Source: Opitutus sp. GAS368 (GTDB lineage: Bacteria; Verrucomicrobiota; Verrucomicrobiia; Opitutales; Opitutaceae). From it: a DNA stretch of 5,701 bases. The notes under the pieces were generated by a model. It did not search any database and was not told where the DNA came from. It was given only the letters and a program-made list of their open reading frames with translations. The stretch spans positions 1 to 5,701 of the forward strand of contig CAMAXB010000208.1 of the NCBI GenBank assembly GCA_945862035.1. The letters run 5' to 3'. A program made the position numbers and the translations under genes. Shown piece after piece: positions 1-4,687 of the stretch (its first letter is position 1; each line of letters opens with the position of its first letter).

Positions 1-469
1 GCTCGAGCCGACCGCCGATGGTTTCCGCAACTACCTCAAAACGCGCTATACGATTCCCGCCGAACAGCTCTTTGTCGACAAGGCCCAGCTGCTGGGCCTG
101 ACCGCGCCGGAGATGACCGTCCTCGTCGGCGGCCTGCGCGTCCTCAACGCCAACCATGGCAAGGCCCAGCACGGCGTGTTCACGTCGCGCCCCGAGACGC
201 TCACCAACGACTTCTTCGTCAACCTCCTCGACCTGGCCCATGTCGTGAAGGCAACGTCGCCGTCCGAGGAGCTCTTCGAGCTGTGCGACCGCGCGACGGG
301 CGACGTAAAGTGGACCGCCACCCGCGTCGACCTCGTGTTCGGTTCCAACTCCCAGCTCCGCGCGCTCGCCGAGGTCTATGCCGAGAGCGACGCCCAGCCG
401 AAGTTCGTCCGCGACTTCATCGCCGCCTGGAACAAGGTGATGAACGCCGATCGCGTGGACCTCGCCTGA
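1..469 (+). CDS. katG: Catalase-peroxidase KatG, C-terminal part (5' end outside window)
   Basis: The reading frame is open from base 2 and ends at TGA 467-469, giving the last 155 residues of the protein. KatG is a haem enzyme that removes hydrogen peroxide by catalase and peroxidase reactions. The fragment matches the family's C-terminal end as I remember it from E. coli KatG: LLGLTAPEMTVLVGGLR, then NHG, HGVFT, LTNDFFVNLLD, VKWTATRVDLVFGSNS, LRA.AEVYA and a final KVMNADR.DLA. This is the second, peroxidase-like domain, which has lost haem binding. The haem ligands and the Trp-Tyr-Met adduct lie in the N-terminal domain and cannot be checked here. The end of the protein is complete, with no frameshift. 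Regulation, for example by OxyR, cannot be judged because the promoter is outside the window. The identification is very secure. Confidence 0.97.
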   Translation, partial: LEPTADGFRNYLKTRYTIPAEQLFVDKAQLLGLTAPEMTVLVGGLRVLNANHGKAQHGVFTSRPETLTNDFFVNLLDLAHVVKATSPSEELFELCDRATGDVKWTATRVDLVFGSNSQLRALAEVYAESDAQPKFVRDFIAAWNKVMNADRVDLA

Positions 470-487
470 GCCGGAGGCTGAGTTGCC

Positions 488-514
488 CGCGAATCCCGCG
501 AATCGGCTCGAATC
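488..514. repeat. Short direct repeat array of CGCGAATC-like units
   Basis: Three copies of an 8-nt unit follow each other: CGCGAATC at 488-495, CGCGAATC at 497-504 and CTCGAATC at 507-514, at a spacing of 9 to 10 nt. It begins 19 nt after the katG stop. It looks like a piece of a dispersed intergenic repeat rather than an operator, but that is inference. Only one array of this type is seen in the window. Confidence 0.5.
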
Positions 515-536
515 TGAAAAATCCGCATCGGGCCAA

Positions 537-599
537 TCCGATCGTTTCCCCTGTAGCCGGGCTCGCTGAGCCCGGTTCCGGAGGAGGGAGACGATCGGA
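537..599. repeat. Nested palindrome downstream of katG (possible terminator or dispersed element)
   Basis: The outer arms TCCGATCGTTTCCC (537-550) and GGGAGACGATCGGA (586-599) pair over 14 positions, with a single G-U. Inside them CCGGGCTC (557-564) and GAGCCCGG (568-575) form a perfect 8-bp stem with a 3-nt loop, extendable by an A-T and a G-U pair. As RNA this would be a very stable two-level hairpin about 70 nt after the katG stop. There is no T-tract on the + strand, so a classical intrinsic terminator is not clear. It may protect the katG mRNA end or be a dispersed REP-like element. Confidence 0.6.
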
Positions 600-652
600 C
601 CTGAGCTAGCGCCCTACCTGACCAGACTCGGCAAGGAGCCCCCTTAAGGTTC

Positions 653-692
653 CCACCGCGGTGGTGACGCCTTCCGTTGGTTAAGTGGGACC
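653..692. repeat. 12-bp palindrome plus block shared with 3219-3249 (copy 1)
   Basis: CCACCGCGGTGG at 653-664 is a perfect 12-bp palindrome, flanked more loosely by AAGG (646-649) and CCTT (670-673). It runs into a block, CGGTGGTGACGC (659-670) then GTTAA (680-684) and GGGACC (687-692), whose parts recur in the same order at 3219-3249. The shared order and spacing suggest two copies of one dispersed element. An operator for the downstream oxidoreductase gene is an alternative for the palindrome alone. Confidence 0.45.
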
Positions 693-750
693 TAGCCTTG
701 ACTTGCCTCTGGCGGGGGCTTGCACACGGTGGTCGGGACCCCTTCGTCCC

Positions 751-1875
751 ATGAAGTCACCCCGCCTTGGCCTGGTCCCGCGCCGCACTTTTCTCGGTCA
801 GCTTTCGCTCGGCGCGGCCGTGCTGGCGGCTCCTTGGTCCTCTCTGCGCGGCGCCACGGCGACGCCCGGTCGCAGGCTTGGCCTCGCGCTGGTTGGACTC
901 GGCAACTACTCGACGGGCGAGCTCGGACCAGCGTTGCGCGAGACGGAGTTTGTCCGCCTCGCGGGTGTGGTCACGGGCACGCGGGCCAAGGGCGAGAAGT
1001 GGGCGCAGGACTTCGGTTTTCCGACGACGAGTGTCTACGATTACGCGACGATGGATCGCATCGCGGACAATCCGGACATCGACATTGTCTATATCGTCAC
1101 ACCTGTCGCGCTCCATGCCGAGCAGACGATCCGCGCGTTGCAGGCGGGCAAGCACGTCATTTGTGAGAAGCCCATGGCCATGTCCGTCGCCGAGTGCGAC
1201 CAGATGATCGCGGCGAGCGGCACGGCGAAGCGGGCGCTCACCATCGGCTATCGCCTGCACGCCGACCCGCATCACCAGGAACTCATGCGTCTCGAGCGCG
1301 AGAACGAGTTTGGCCCGTTCAAGAAGATCGTCACATCCAACGGCTTCAGGCTCAATCCGCGCGATGGCGTGAAGCCCTGGCGCGCGATCGCGGCGTTGGC
1401 GGGCGGAGGACCGCTCATGGACATGGGGGTCTATTCCCTGCATGCCGCCTGCATGGCGGCGGGCGCGGCGCCGATCGCGGTCACGGCCAAGGAGGAGCCC
1501 AAGCTGAGGCCGGAGTTCTTCACCGACGTTGAGGAAACGCTCAACTACACGCTGGAGTTTGCCAACGGGGCGGTCTGCACGGGCAGCACGAGCTATGAGC
1601 GCGGCAGCGGCCATTTTCGGGCGGACGCGGAGCGGGGCTGGTTCGAGATGGCGCCCGCCTTCAGTTACCGGAACCTGCGCGGCGCGACGAGCAAGGGTCT
1701 GATGATGTACCCGCCGCTGCGCCAGCAGGCGAAGCACCTCGACCTGATTGCGCGGAGCCTGATCGAAGGCACCCCGCTGCCGACCCCGGCCGCGCTGGGA
1801 CGGCGGGACATGTGCATCGTCGAGGCGATCTACGCCGCGGCGAAGAGCGGCCGGCGCGAGCTGGTGAAGGCGTAA
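751..1875 (+). CDS. Gfo/Idh/MocA family oxidoreductase with Tat signal, GFOR-like
   Basis: A 374-residue NAD(P)-dependent sugar or polyol oxidoreductase, probably periplasmic. Residues 1-35 form a twin-arginine signal: RRTFLGQ at 11-17, then an uncharged segment at about 18-32. The Rossmann fold follows, with VGLGNY at 48-53. VYIVTPVALHAEQTIRALQAG and CEKPMAMS (EKP at 139-141) carry the family's conserved catalytic lysine, K140. IGYRLHADP (around 165) and GGGPLMDMGVYSLH (D224, Y228) match the layout of Zymomonas glucose-fructose oxidoreductase, also a Tat-exported enzyme with tightly bound NADP. Hence GFOR-like; the true substrate is unknown. An in-frame GTG at 685 would add 22 residues. ATG 751 is preferred because it puts the twin arginines at residues 11-12 and leaves the 653-692 repeat untranslated. 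No strong Shine-Dalgarno is visible. It is a single gene: katG is 281 nt upstream and the next gene is convergent. Confidence 0.92.
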   Translation: MKSPRLGLVPRRTFLGQLSLGAAVLAAPWSSLRGATATPGRRLGLALVGLGNYSTGELGPALRETEFVRLAGVVTGTRAKGEKWAQDFGFPTTSVYDYATMDRIADNPDIDIVYIVTPVALHAEQTIRALQAGKHVICEKPMAMSVAECDQMIAASGTAKRALTIGYRLHADPHHQELMRLERENEFGPFKKIVTSNGFRLNPRDGVKPWRAIAALAGGGPLMDMGVYSLHAACMAAGAAPIAVTAKEEPKLRPEFFTDVEETLNYTLEFANGAVCTGSTSYERGSGHFRADAERGWFEMAPAFSYRNLRGATSKGLMMYPPLRQQAKHLDLIARSLIEGTPLPTPAALGRRDMCIVEAIYAAAKSGRRELVKA

Positions 1876-1911
1876 CGCGGGTTGGGCTCAGAGGCGTGGC
1901 CCTCTTCGTGA

Positions 1912-1962
1912 TGGCGTCAGGCGCCCGGACGCCGATTGACTGCCGGTCGGAGAGACCGCGCA
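1912..1962 (+). terminator. Two tandem hairpins after the oxidoreductase gene
   Basis: GGCGTC (1913-1918) pairs with GACGCC (1928-1933), with extra G-C pairs inside. Then TGC plus CGGTC (1941-1948) pairs with GACCG and GCA (1954-1962), with a one-base bulge. They lie 37 to 87 nt after the stop codon, between convergent genes, which suits transcript ends. Neither has a T-tract, so this is a probable rather than a proven terminator region. Confidence 0.35.
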
Positions 1963-2068
1963 GCGGCGCACAGAAAACCAGGAGGGATCGGGATCTAGGG
2001 TGAGGCTCGGTACCCTGCGGTTCTACGACCGCCGCGGGTGCCCCTGACGCCCGTGGATGCGAGGACTC

Positions 2069-2509
2069 CTAGCGGGAGCTGGAGGGATCGGAGCTGCCAA
2101 TGCCGCCGGGGAAGCTGGAGGCGGCGGGGCGGCTGGCGTCCACCGAGTTGTCCATCGAGCTTGCACCCATGGCGCGCAGGGACCGGAGCCGGTTTTCCGA
2201 CAGGCTGACGACGTGGATCGTCGTGTTCTCCGCATCGGCAGGGTCGGGCTCGTAGCGGATGGTGAGCAGGTAGTCCGCCGAGGCCAGATCCGTGACGAGG
2301 ACCAGTCCCCGTTGCTCCATCAGAGGGGCAAGGCGGGGGCGGATGCGGGCAATTTCGGTGGGGCTGAGAACGACGTGCCTGCCGGCGACCCATGCCACGG
2401 GGACCGCGCTGGTGGCGCCGGCCGGGGATCCGGGGGTGGAGCACCCGGAGAACGCAACGCTGGCAAGGGCGATCATGGCTAGCTGCGCGAGGCGTAGAAG
2501 CGGGGGCAT
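2069..2509 (-). CDS. Small predicted lipoprotein of unknown function
   Basis: A 146-residue protein with an N-terminal lipoprotein signal: one Arg at position 6, a hydrophobic run at 7-20, and a lipobox FSGC ending at Cys23. After signal peptidase II cleavage about 124 residues remain, anchored by the lipidated cysteine. A linker rich in Ser, Pro, Gly and Ala (24-38) leads into a compact domain at about 38-110. Its pattern is VVLSPTEIARIRPRL, then RGLVLVTDLASADYLLTIRY at 67-86, which looks like alternating helix and strand. The ADYLL pattern recalls other small periplasmic lipoproteins, but I do not recognise the family. The tail (111-146) is rich in Ser, Pro and Ala and probably disordered. 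M12 could be an alternative start, but it would lose Arg6. No clear Shine-Dalgarno is seen. The signal and codon pattern make the gene likely real; no function can be given. Confidence 0.72.
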   Translation of the reverse strand: MPPLLRLAQLAMIALASVAFSGCSTPGSPAGATSAVPVAWVAGRHVVLSPTEIARIRPRLAPLMEQRGLVLVTDLASADYLLTIRYEPDPADAENTTIHVVSLSENRLRSLRAMGASSMDNSVDASRPAASSFPGGIGSSDPSSSR

Positions 2510-2532
2510 GGGGCGGGAACTCGGCGTGAGGA

Positions 2533-2560
2533 CAAAACTGCTCGAGGCAGTTCAGTTTTG
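2533..2560 (-). terminator. Hairpin between the two minus-strand genes, terminator-like
   Basis: CAAAACTG (2533-2540) and CAGTTTTG (2553-2560) are perfect inverted repeats. A nested pair AACTGC (2536-2541) and GCAGTT (2547-2552) has a 5-nt loop. Read on the minus strand, the nested stem is followed directly by further T residues (GCAGTTTTG). It lies about 110 nt after the stop of the 2671-3024 gene and 24 nt before the lipoprotein start. It could end the first transcript or sit in the 5' leader of the second. The two folds exclude each other. Confidence 0.4.
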
Positions 2561-2670
2561 GAGCATGGCGGGGCTTCGGATCGTCACGCAACGCCATTGC
2601 GCCGCCCCGACGCGATGCCTGAAACGCGAGAGCCGGCCCGATGGCGCCCGGAAGGGCGGGTGATGCAGGG

Positions 2671-3024
2671 TCAACGCATGGCTGGGCGCAGCTCGCGGCG
2701 GAGCTGGCTGGCAAGGATGACCTGGTCGCGACAGACGGACGCGAGGGTCTCGGGCGTCTTGTCGGCGAGGGGGGCGGCAAGGAAGGACACCGTGAGCGAG
2801 GCCAGCGGAGGCAGCTTGGCGGTCTCAAGGCGCTTGAGGCATTGGGCCCGCAATGGATTGGAGCGCGATTCGATCACCAGCCAGGCCTTCTCCCCCGTAG
2901 CCGTCGTTTCCGAGATCACGGCCACGCCGTGGGCGCGGGCCGGGATCTTCTTCGCGATGGCCGAGGCGGCGCAGGTGGTGAACCCGAAACGTTCCTGCCA
3001 GGGGGCGTCTGTTGAGTTGCTCAT
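2671..3024 (-). CDS. Hypothetical small cytoplasmic protein
   Basis: A 117-residue protein that I do not recognise. It has no signal peptide or membrane segment, so it is probably cytoplasmic. It begins MSNSTDAPWQERFGF and has two cysteines, C18 and C62. The middle reads like beta strands (HGVAVISETTA and KAWLVIESRS, residues 32-55). A predicted helix follows (PLRAQCLKRLETAK, 57-70), then LTVSFLAAPLADKTPETLAS and a basic C-terminal helix ending RRELRPAMR. The amino-acid balance and the ordered charged/hydrophobic pattern look like a real protein; the overlapping plus-strand frames are richer in Arg and Gly and less protein-like. It lies 161 nt upstream of the lipoprotein gene on the same strand, with a hairpin between, so shared transcription is doubtful. 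Start ATG 3024 is the only well-placed one. No Shine-Dalgarno is visible. Confidence 0.6.
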   Translation of the reverse strand: MSNSTDAPWQERFGFTTCAASAIAKKIPARAHGVAVISETTATGEKAWLVIESRSNPLRAQCLKRLETAKLPPLASLTVSFLAAPLADKTPETLASVCRDQVILASQLRRELRPAMR

Positions 3025-3097
3025 GGGCCAGCGTCGCGCAGGCCGAAAGGGCTTACAATCCGATAGTCGGCCGGTGCAGGCCGAGGCCGCGTAGAAA

Positions 3098-3166
3098 CGC
3101 GGAGCCGCAGAGTCTCGGAGAAAAACGGCTCCGATCGGCCCTTCTCGGTGGCTCTGCGCCTCTGCG
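3098..3166. repeat. Imperfect inverted repeat with CGCAGAG-type arms
   Basis: The left arm at 3098-3122 and the right arm at 3142-3166 are reverse complements at 20 of 25 positions, around a 19-nt centre. The right arm contains GGCTCTGCGCCTCTGCG, a short-period CTCTGCG motif. Repeats of this type (CGCAGAG units facing CTCTGCG units) are, as I recall, scattered through intergenic regions of several bacterial phyla. It is non-coding here and does not sit directly at a gene end. Confidence 0.65.
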
Positions 3167-3179
3167 CGAGGTCGGATTG

Positions 3180-3219
3180 GGATCGGACTGACCGGCCGCG
3201 GTGACCCCGGGTCCGATCC
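3180..3219. repeat. Nested inverted repeat next to the 3098-3166 element
   Basis: GGATCGGAC (3180-3188) and GTCCGATCC (3211-3219) are perfect 9-bp arms. Between them ACCG (3191-3194) and CGGT (3199-3202) can form a small inner stem. The arm core GATCGGAC also occurs at 593-600 in the nested palindrome after katG, so the two structures may be distant relatives. It is followed directly by the block shared with 659-692. Confidence 0.5.
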
Positions 3220-3249
3220 GGTGGTGACGCGAGGCTCGTTAAAGGGACC
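3219..3249. repeat. Block shared with 659-692 (copy 2)
   Basis: CGGTGGTGACGC (3219-3230), GTTAA (3238-3242) and GGGACC (3244-3249) repeat the sequence and order seen at 659-692, with a 3-nt length difference in the less similar middle. In both places the block follows an inverted-repeat structure in a gene-free region. This supports a dispersed element rather than chance, but with only two copies in view it is tentative. Confidence 0.4.
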
Positions 3250-3475
3250 GCGTAAAGCTGAACGGACTTACTTTACGGCGTGCCCTTGAATTCCTGGAGT
3301 GAGCGCCGCGGCCGAATATGGCGCGATTGTTACGAGGAACCAGAGAGGGACCTGACGAATCCGACCAAACTGGTGCGCGTGAGGGATGAAACGAGAGGCG
3401 CCTCATTGCCCAGGAACCGGATAGCGGGCCCTTCCAATGCTCCCCGTCGCTCTTTGCAGCTGCCATGATCCCCAT
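3250..3475. other. Gene-free stretch downstream of rhaM
   Basis: The short open frames here (78 codons on -, 62 on +) are rich in Arg and Ser with no recognisable motif, and I do not accept them as genes. The only structure seen is CGTAAAG (3251-3257) facing CTTTACG (3271-3277), a 7-bp stem with a 13-nt loop and no T-tract. It might end the rhaM transcript, but it is about 200 nt past the stop. Nothing else is visible. Confidence 0.5.
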
Positions 3476-3790
3476 TCAGGCCAGATGAAAGACCTCGCGT
3501 AATTCCCTCGAGACCGGGCTGTTATCCGGATTTACGGGCATCACGTCCTTCATGAAGGCCCACCATCGTCGGCAGGCCTCGGTCTGGGCGATCGCGGCCC
3601 AACGCGCCTCGTCCTCGACCTCAACATAGGCAAAGAGGGCCCTCGTCGCCGGATCGAGGAAGATGGAGTAATTGTGAACGCCATGACTTTTCAGGACCTC
3701 CTCGAGGTCGGCGAAGATGGGGGAGTGGCGTTCCGCGTATTCCTGCTCCCGGCCTGCTTGGACGTGCATGAGGAAGGCTTTGCGGATCAT
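3476..3790 (-). CDS. rhaM: L-rhamnose mutarotase RhaM
   Basis: A 104-residue protein, the same length as E. coli RhaM (YiiL). It interconverts the alpha and beta anomers of L-rhamnose in the cytoplasm, supplying the form used by rhamnose isomerase. The sequence follows the family closely throughout: MIRKAFLM at the start, LKSHGVHNYSIFLD at 33-46, RRWWAFMKDVMPVNPDNSP at 74-92 and a final LREVFHLA. Known active-site positions are present: Tyr18, His22, Trp76 and Trp77. ATG 3788-3790 is certain because the family begins at this residue. No Shine-Dalgarno stands out; the sequence just before the start is pyrimidine-rich on the coding strand. No isomerase, kinase, aldolase or rhamnose transporter lies within the window, so the gene is separate from any rha operon visible here. 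It is divergent from gspG, with 321 nt between them. Confidence 0.97.
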   Translation of the reverse strand: MIRKAFLMHVQAGREQEYAERHSPIFADLEEVLKSHGVHNYSIFLDPATRALFAYVEVEDEARWAAIAQTEACRRWWAFMKDVMPVNPDNSPVSRELREVFHLA

Positions 3791-4111
3791 GGCGGGCAGG
3801 TGGATTGGTCAGGCTCGATCCGGGCAGGGGAGGGGGCTCGCGAATAGAATCAGGCTCGCGTTGAAAGAGGAGACGAATCTGACGCGGGTCACGCGTCGAC
3901 CCTGCAGGCCTGCGGTGAGTTGGAGTCCCGGTCGGCCCCGGCCTCCGCGACCGCTGCCGCTGGAGGAGAGGTCCCATTCGTCGGATAGGACCGATGGGTC
4001 GGAGAGGACTTGTGATTTGGCGGGTCGGAAACCTTTTCGCCTGCTTGCCGTCATACTTGAGCAAGCCCCCCTGCGCTCGACAACGCCGCGGGGGGGATTA
4101 TCTCCCTTCCT
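3791..4111. promoter_or_regulatory. Divergent intergenic region between rhaM and gspG
   Basis: Promoters for both rhaM (leftward) and gspG (rightward) are expected here because the genes diverge, but I find no convincing -35/-10 pair for either. Visible details: GGCTCGCG occurs twice about 18 nt apart near 3835-3860. GGGTC (3886-3890) faces GACCC (3898-3902) around ACGCGT. GCTTGC (4043-4048) faces GCAAGC (4061-4066). Open frames across the region are Arg/Pro-rich and not accepted. A run of seven G lies near 4090-4096, and no standard Shine-Dalgarno is seen before ATG 4112. Confidence 0.35.
3973..4009. repeat. 9-nt periodic repeat, partly palindromic
   Basis: From 3981 the sequence falls into 9-nt units: TCGGATAGG, ACCGATGGG, TCGGAGAGG. 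CCCAT (3973-3977) faces ATGGG (3994-3998), and TCGG (3981-3984) faces CCGA (3991-3994). A shorter 9-nt periodic stretch of similar sequence lies inside gspG at 4144-4161. It looks like a fragment of a dispersed intergenic repeat family; that relation is inferred. Confidence 0.4.
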
Positions 4112-4564
4112 ATGCGCCTCTCTTCCGTTTCCCGTGCTTCGCGTCGGTCGTATCGGTCGGCCTTCACCCTGCTCGAAATCCTCGTCGTGCTGGCCATCAT
4201 GGGCCTGCTCGTCGGGCTGGCCGTGACCAAGGTTGGAGGGATCTTCGGCGGCAAGCAGGAGGACGTCGCGCGCCTTTTCGTCAATTCGAGCCTGAAGACG
4301 CCCCTCACCGCTTATCGCCTCGACCTCGGCGACTATCCGAACACGGCCGAGGGCCTGGGTGCTCTCCTTTCCGCTCCGGCCAACCGGGCCGACCGCTGGC
4401 GCGGTCCCTACATCGAATCGCCGGGCGGCCGTGCCCCCGTCGACCCATGGGGCGAGCCCTACGTCTACCGCTACCCGGGCGTAAAGAACAAGGGCAGCTA
4501 CGACCTCTTCTCCAAGGGCGTTGACCGCAAGGAAGACTCCGCCGACGACATCGGTAATTGGTAG
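4112..4564 (+). CDS. gspG: Type II secretion system major pseudopilin GspG
   Basis: A 150-residue major pseudopilin; copies assemble into the periplasmic pseudopilus that drives export through the outer-membrane secretin. Residues 1-17 are a basic leader (RASRRSYRSA), cleaved before F18 by prepilin peptidase. FTLLE gives Glu at +5 (E22), and a hydrophobic assembly helix spans about 18-41. The C-terminal domain has the GspG hallmarks in order: LGDYPNTAEGLGALLSAP (72-89), WRGPYI (96-101), VDPWGEPYVYRYPG (110-123), YDLFSKGVD (130-138) and DDIGNW (145-150). The last two include acidic residues that bind calcium in known GspG proteins. The residue before the cleavage site is Ala17, not the usual Gly. 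The gene heads a gspG-gspH-gspI run; gspE and gspF, which often precede gspG, are absent because rhaM lies upstream on the other strand. The leader contains a 9-nt periodic repeat (4144-4161). Confidence 0.95.
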   Translation: MRLSSVSRASRRSYRSAFTLLEILVVLAIMGLLVGLAVTKVGGIFGGKQEDVARLFVNSSLKTPLTAYRLDLGDYPNTAEGLGALLSAPANRADRWRGPYIESPGGRAPVDPWGEPYVYRYPGVKNKGSYDLFSKGVDRKEDSADDIGNW

Positions 4565-4587
4565 GCTCCGGCGCAGAGCGCCGGGGC
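4565..4587 (+). promoter_or_regulatory. Strong hairpin between gspG and gspH
   Basis: Starting at the last base of the gspG stop region, GCTCCGGCGC (4565-4574) pairs with GCGCCGGGGC (4578-4587) over 10 positions with one G-U and a 3-nt loop. No T-tract follows, so full termination is unlikely. It could stabilise the gspG mRNA end or reduce expression of gspH, which would suit a major pseudopilin being made in excess over minor ones. That role is inference. Its right arm overlaps the start of the dispersed repeat. Confidence 0.5.
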
Positions 4588-4687
4588 AATGACCAATGCT
4601 CAATGACCAAGGCCCAATGGTTCGGAATCGACCGCCACCTTCTGGACGGGATCGTCATTGGACATTGGACATTGGTCATTGGTCATT
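4580..4687. repeat. Dispersed palindromic repeat, copy 1 (overlaps gspH start)
   Basis: The arms at 4588-4619 and 4656-4687 are reverse complements at 27 of 32 positions. They are built from AATGACCAATG-type units facing CATTGGTCATT-type units, with a loop of about 36 nt. The right arm is itself a short tandem series (CATTGGACATTGGACATTGG, then TCATT twice). Positions 4580-4661 match 5156-5237 at 73 of 82 without gaps. The repeat supplies the likely gspH start codons (4596 or 4617) and most of its leader. Repeats with facing AATGACCAATG and CATTGGTCATT units are, as I recall, common in intergenic DNA of some bacterial phyla. Confidence 0.85.

Noticed and set aside
710..724. Sigma-54-like promoter (TGGC ... 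TTGCA) upstream of the oxidoreductase
   Set aside because: The GG and GC elements are 9 nt apart instead of the required 10, and the sequence after TGGC does not match the consensus.
698..726. Sigma-70-like promoter with TTGACT at 698-703
   Set aside because: The -10 position at a 17-nt spacing reads TGCACA, a poor match; the -35 match alone is not enough.
685..750. Extended start of the oxidoreductase at GTG 685
   Set aside because: It would place 22 extra residues ahead of a well-formed Tat signal and would begin inside the repeat block.
757..1737. 326-codon open frame on - across the oxidoreductase gene
   Set aside because: It is antisense to a gene with clear family motifs, very rich in Arg and His, and a product of high GC codon bias.
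1995..2828. 277-codon open frame on - overlapping the lipoprotein and hypothetical genes
   Set aside because: Rich in Pro, Arg, Ser and His with no motif, and it overlaps the frame that encodes a proper lipoprotein signal.
3239..3475. 78-codon open frame on - whose ATG directly follows the rhaM stop
   Set aside because: The adjacency is suggestive, but the product is rich in Arg and Ser with no domain or pattern, and it runs into the repeat-bearing region.
3809..4603. 264-codon open frame on - across gspG
   Set aside because: Antisense to gspG over most of its length; the composition fits a shadow frame.
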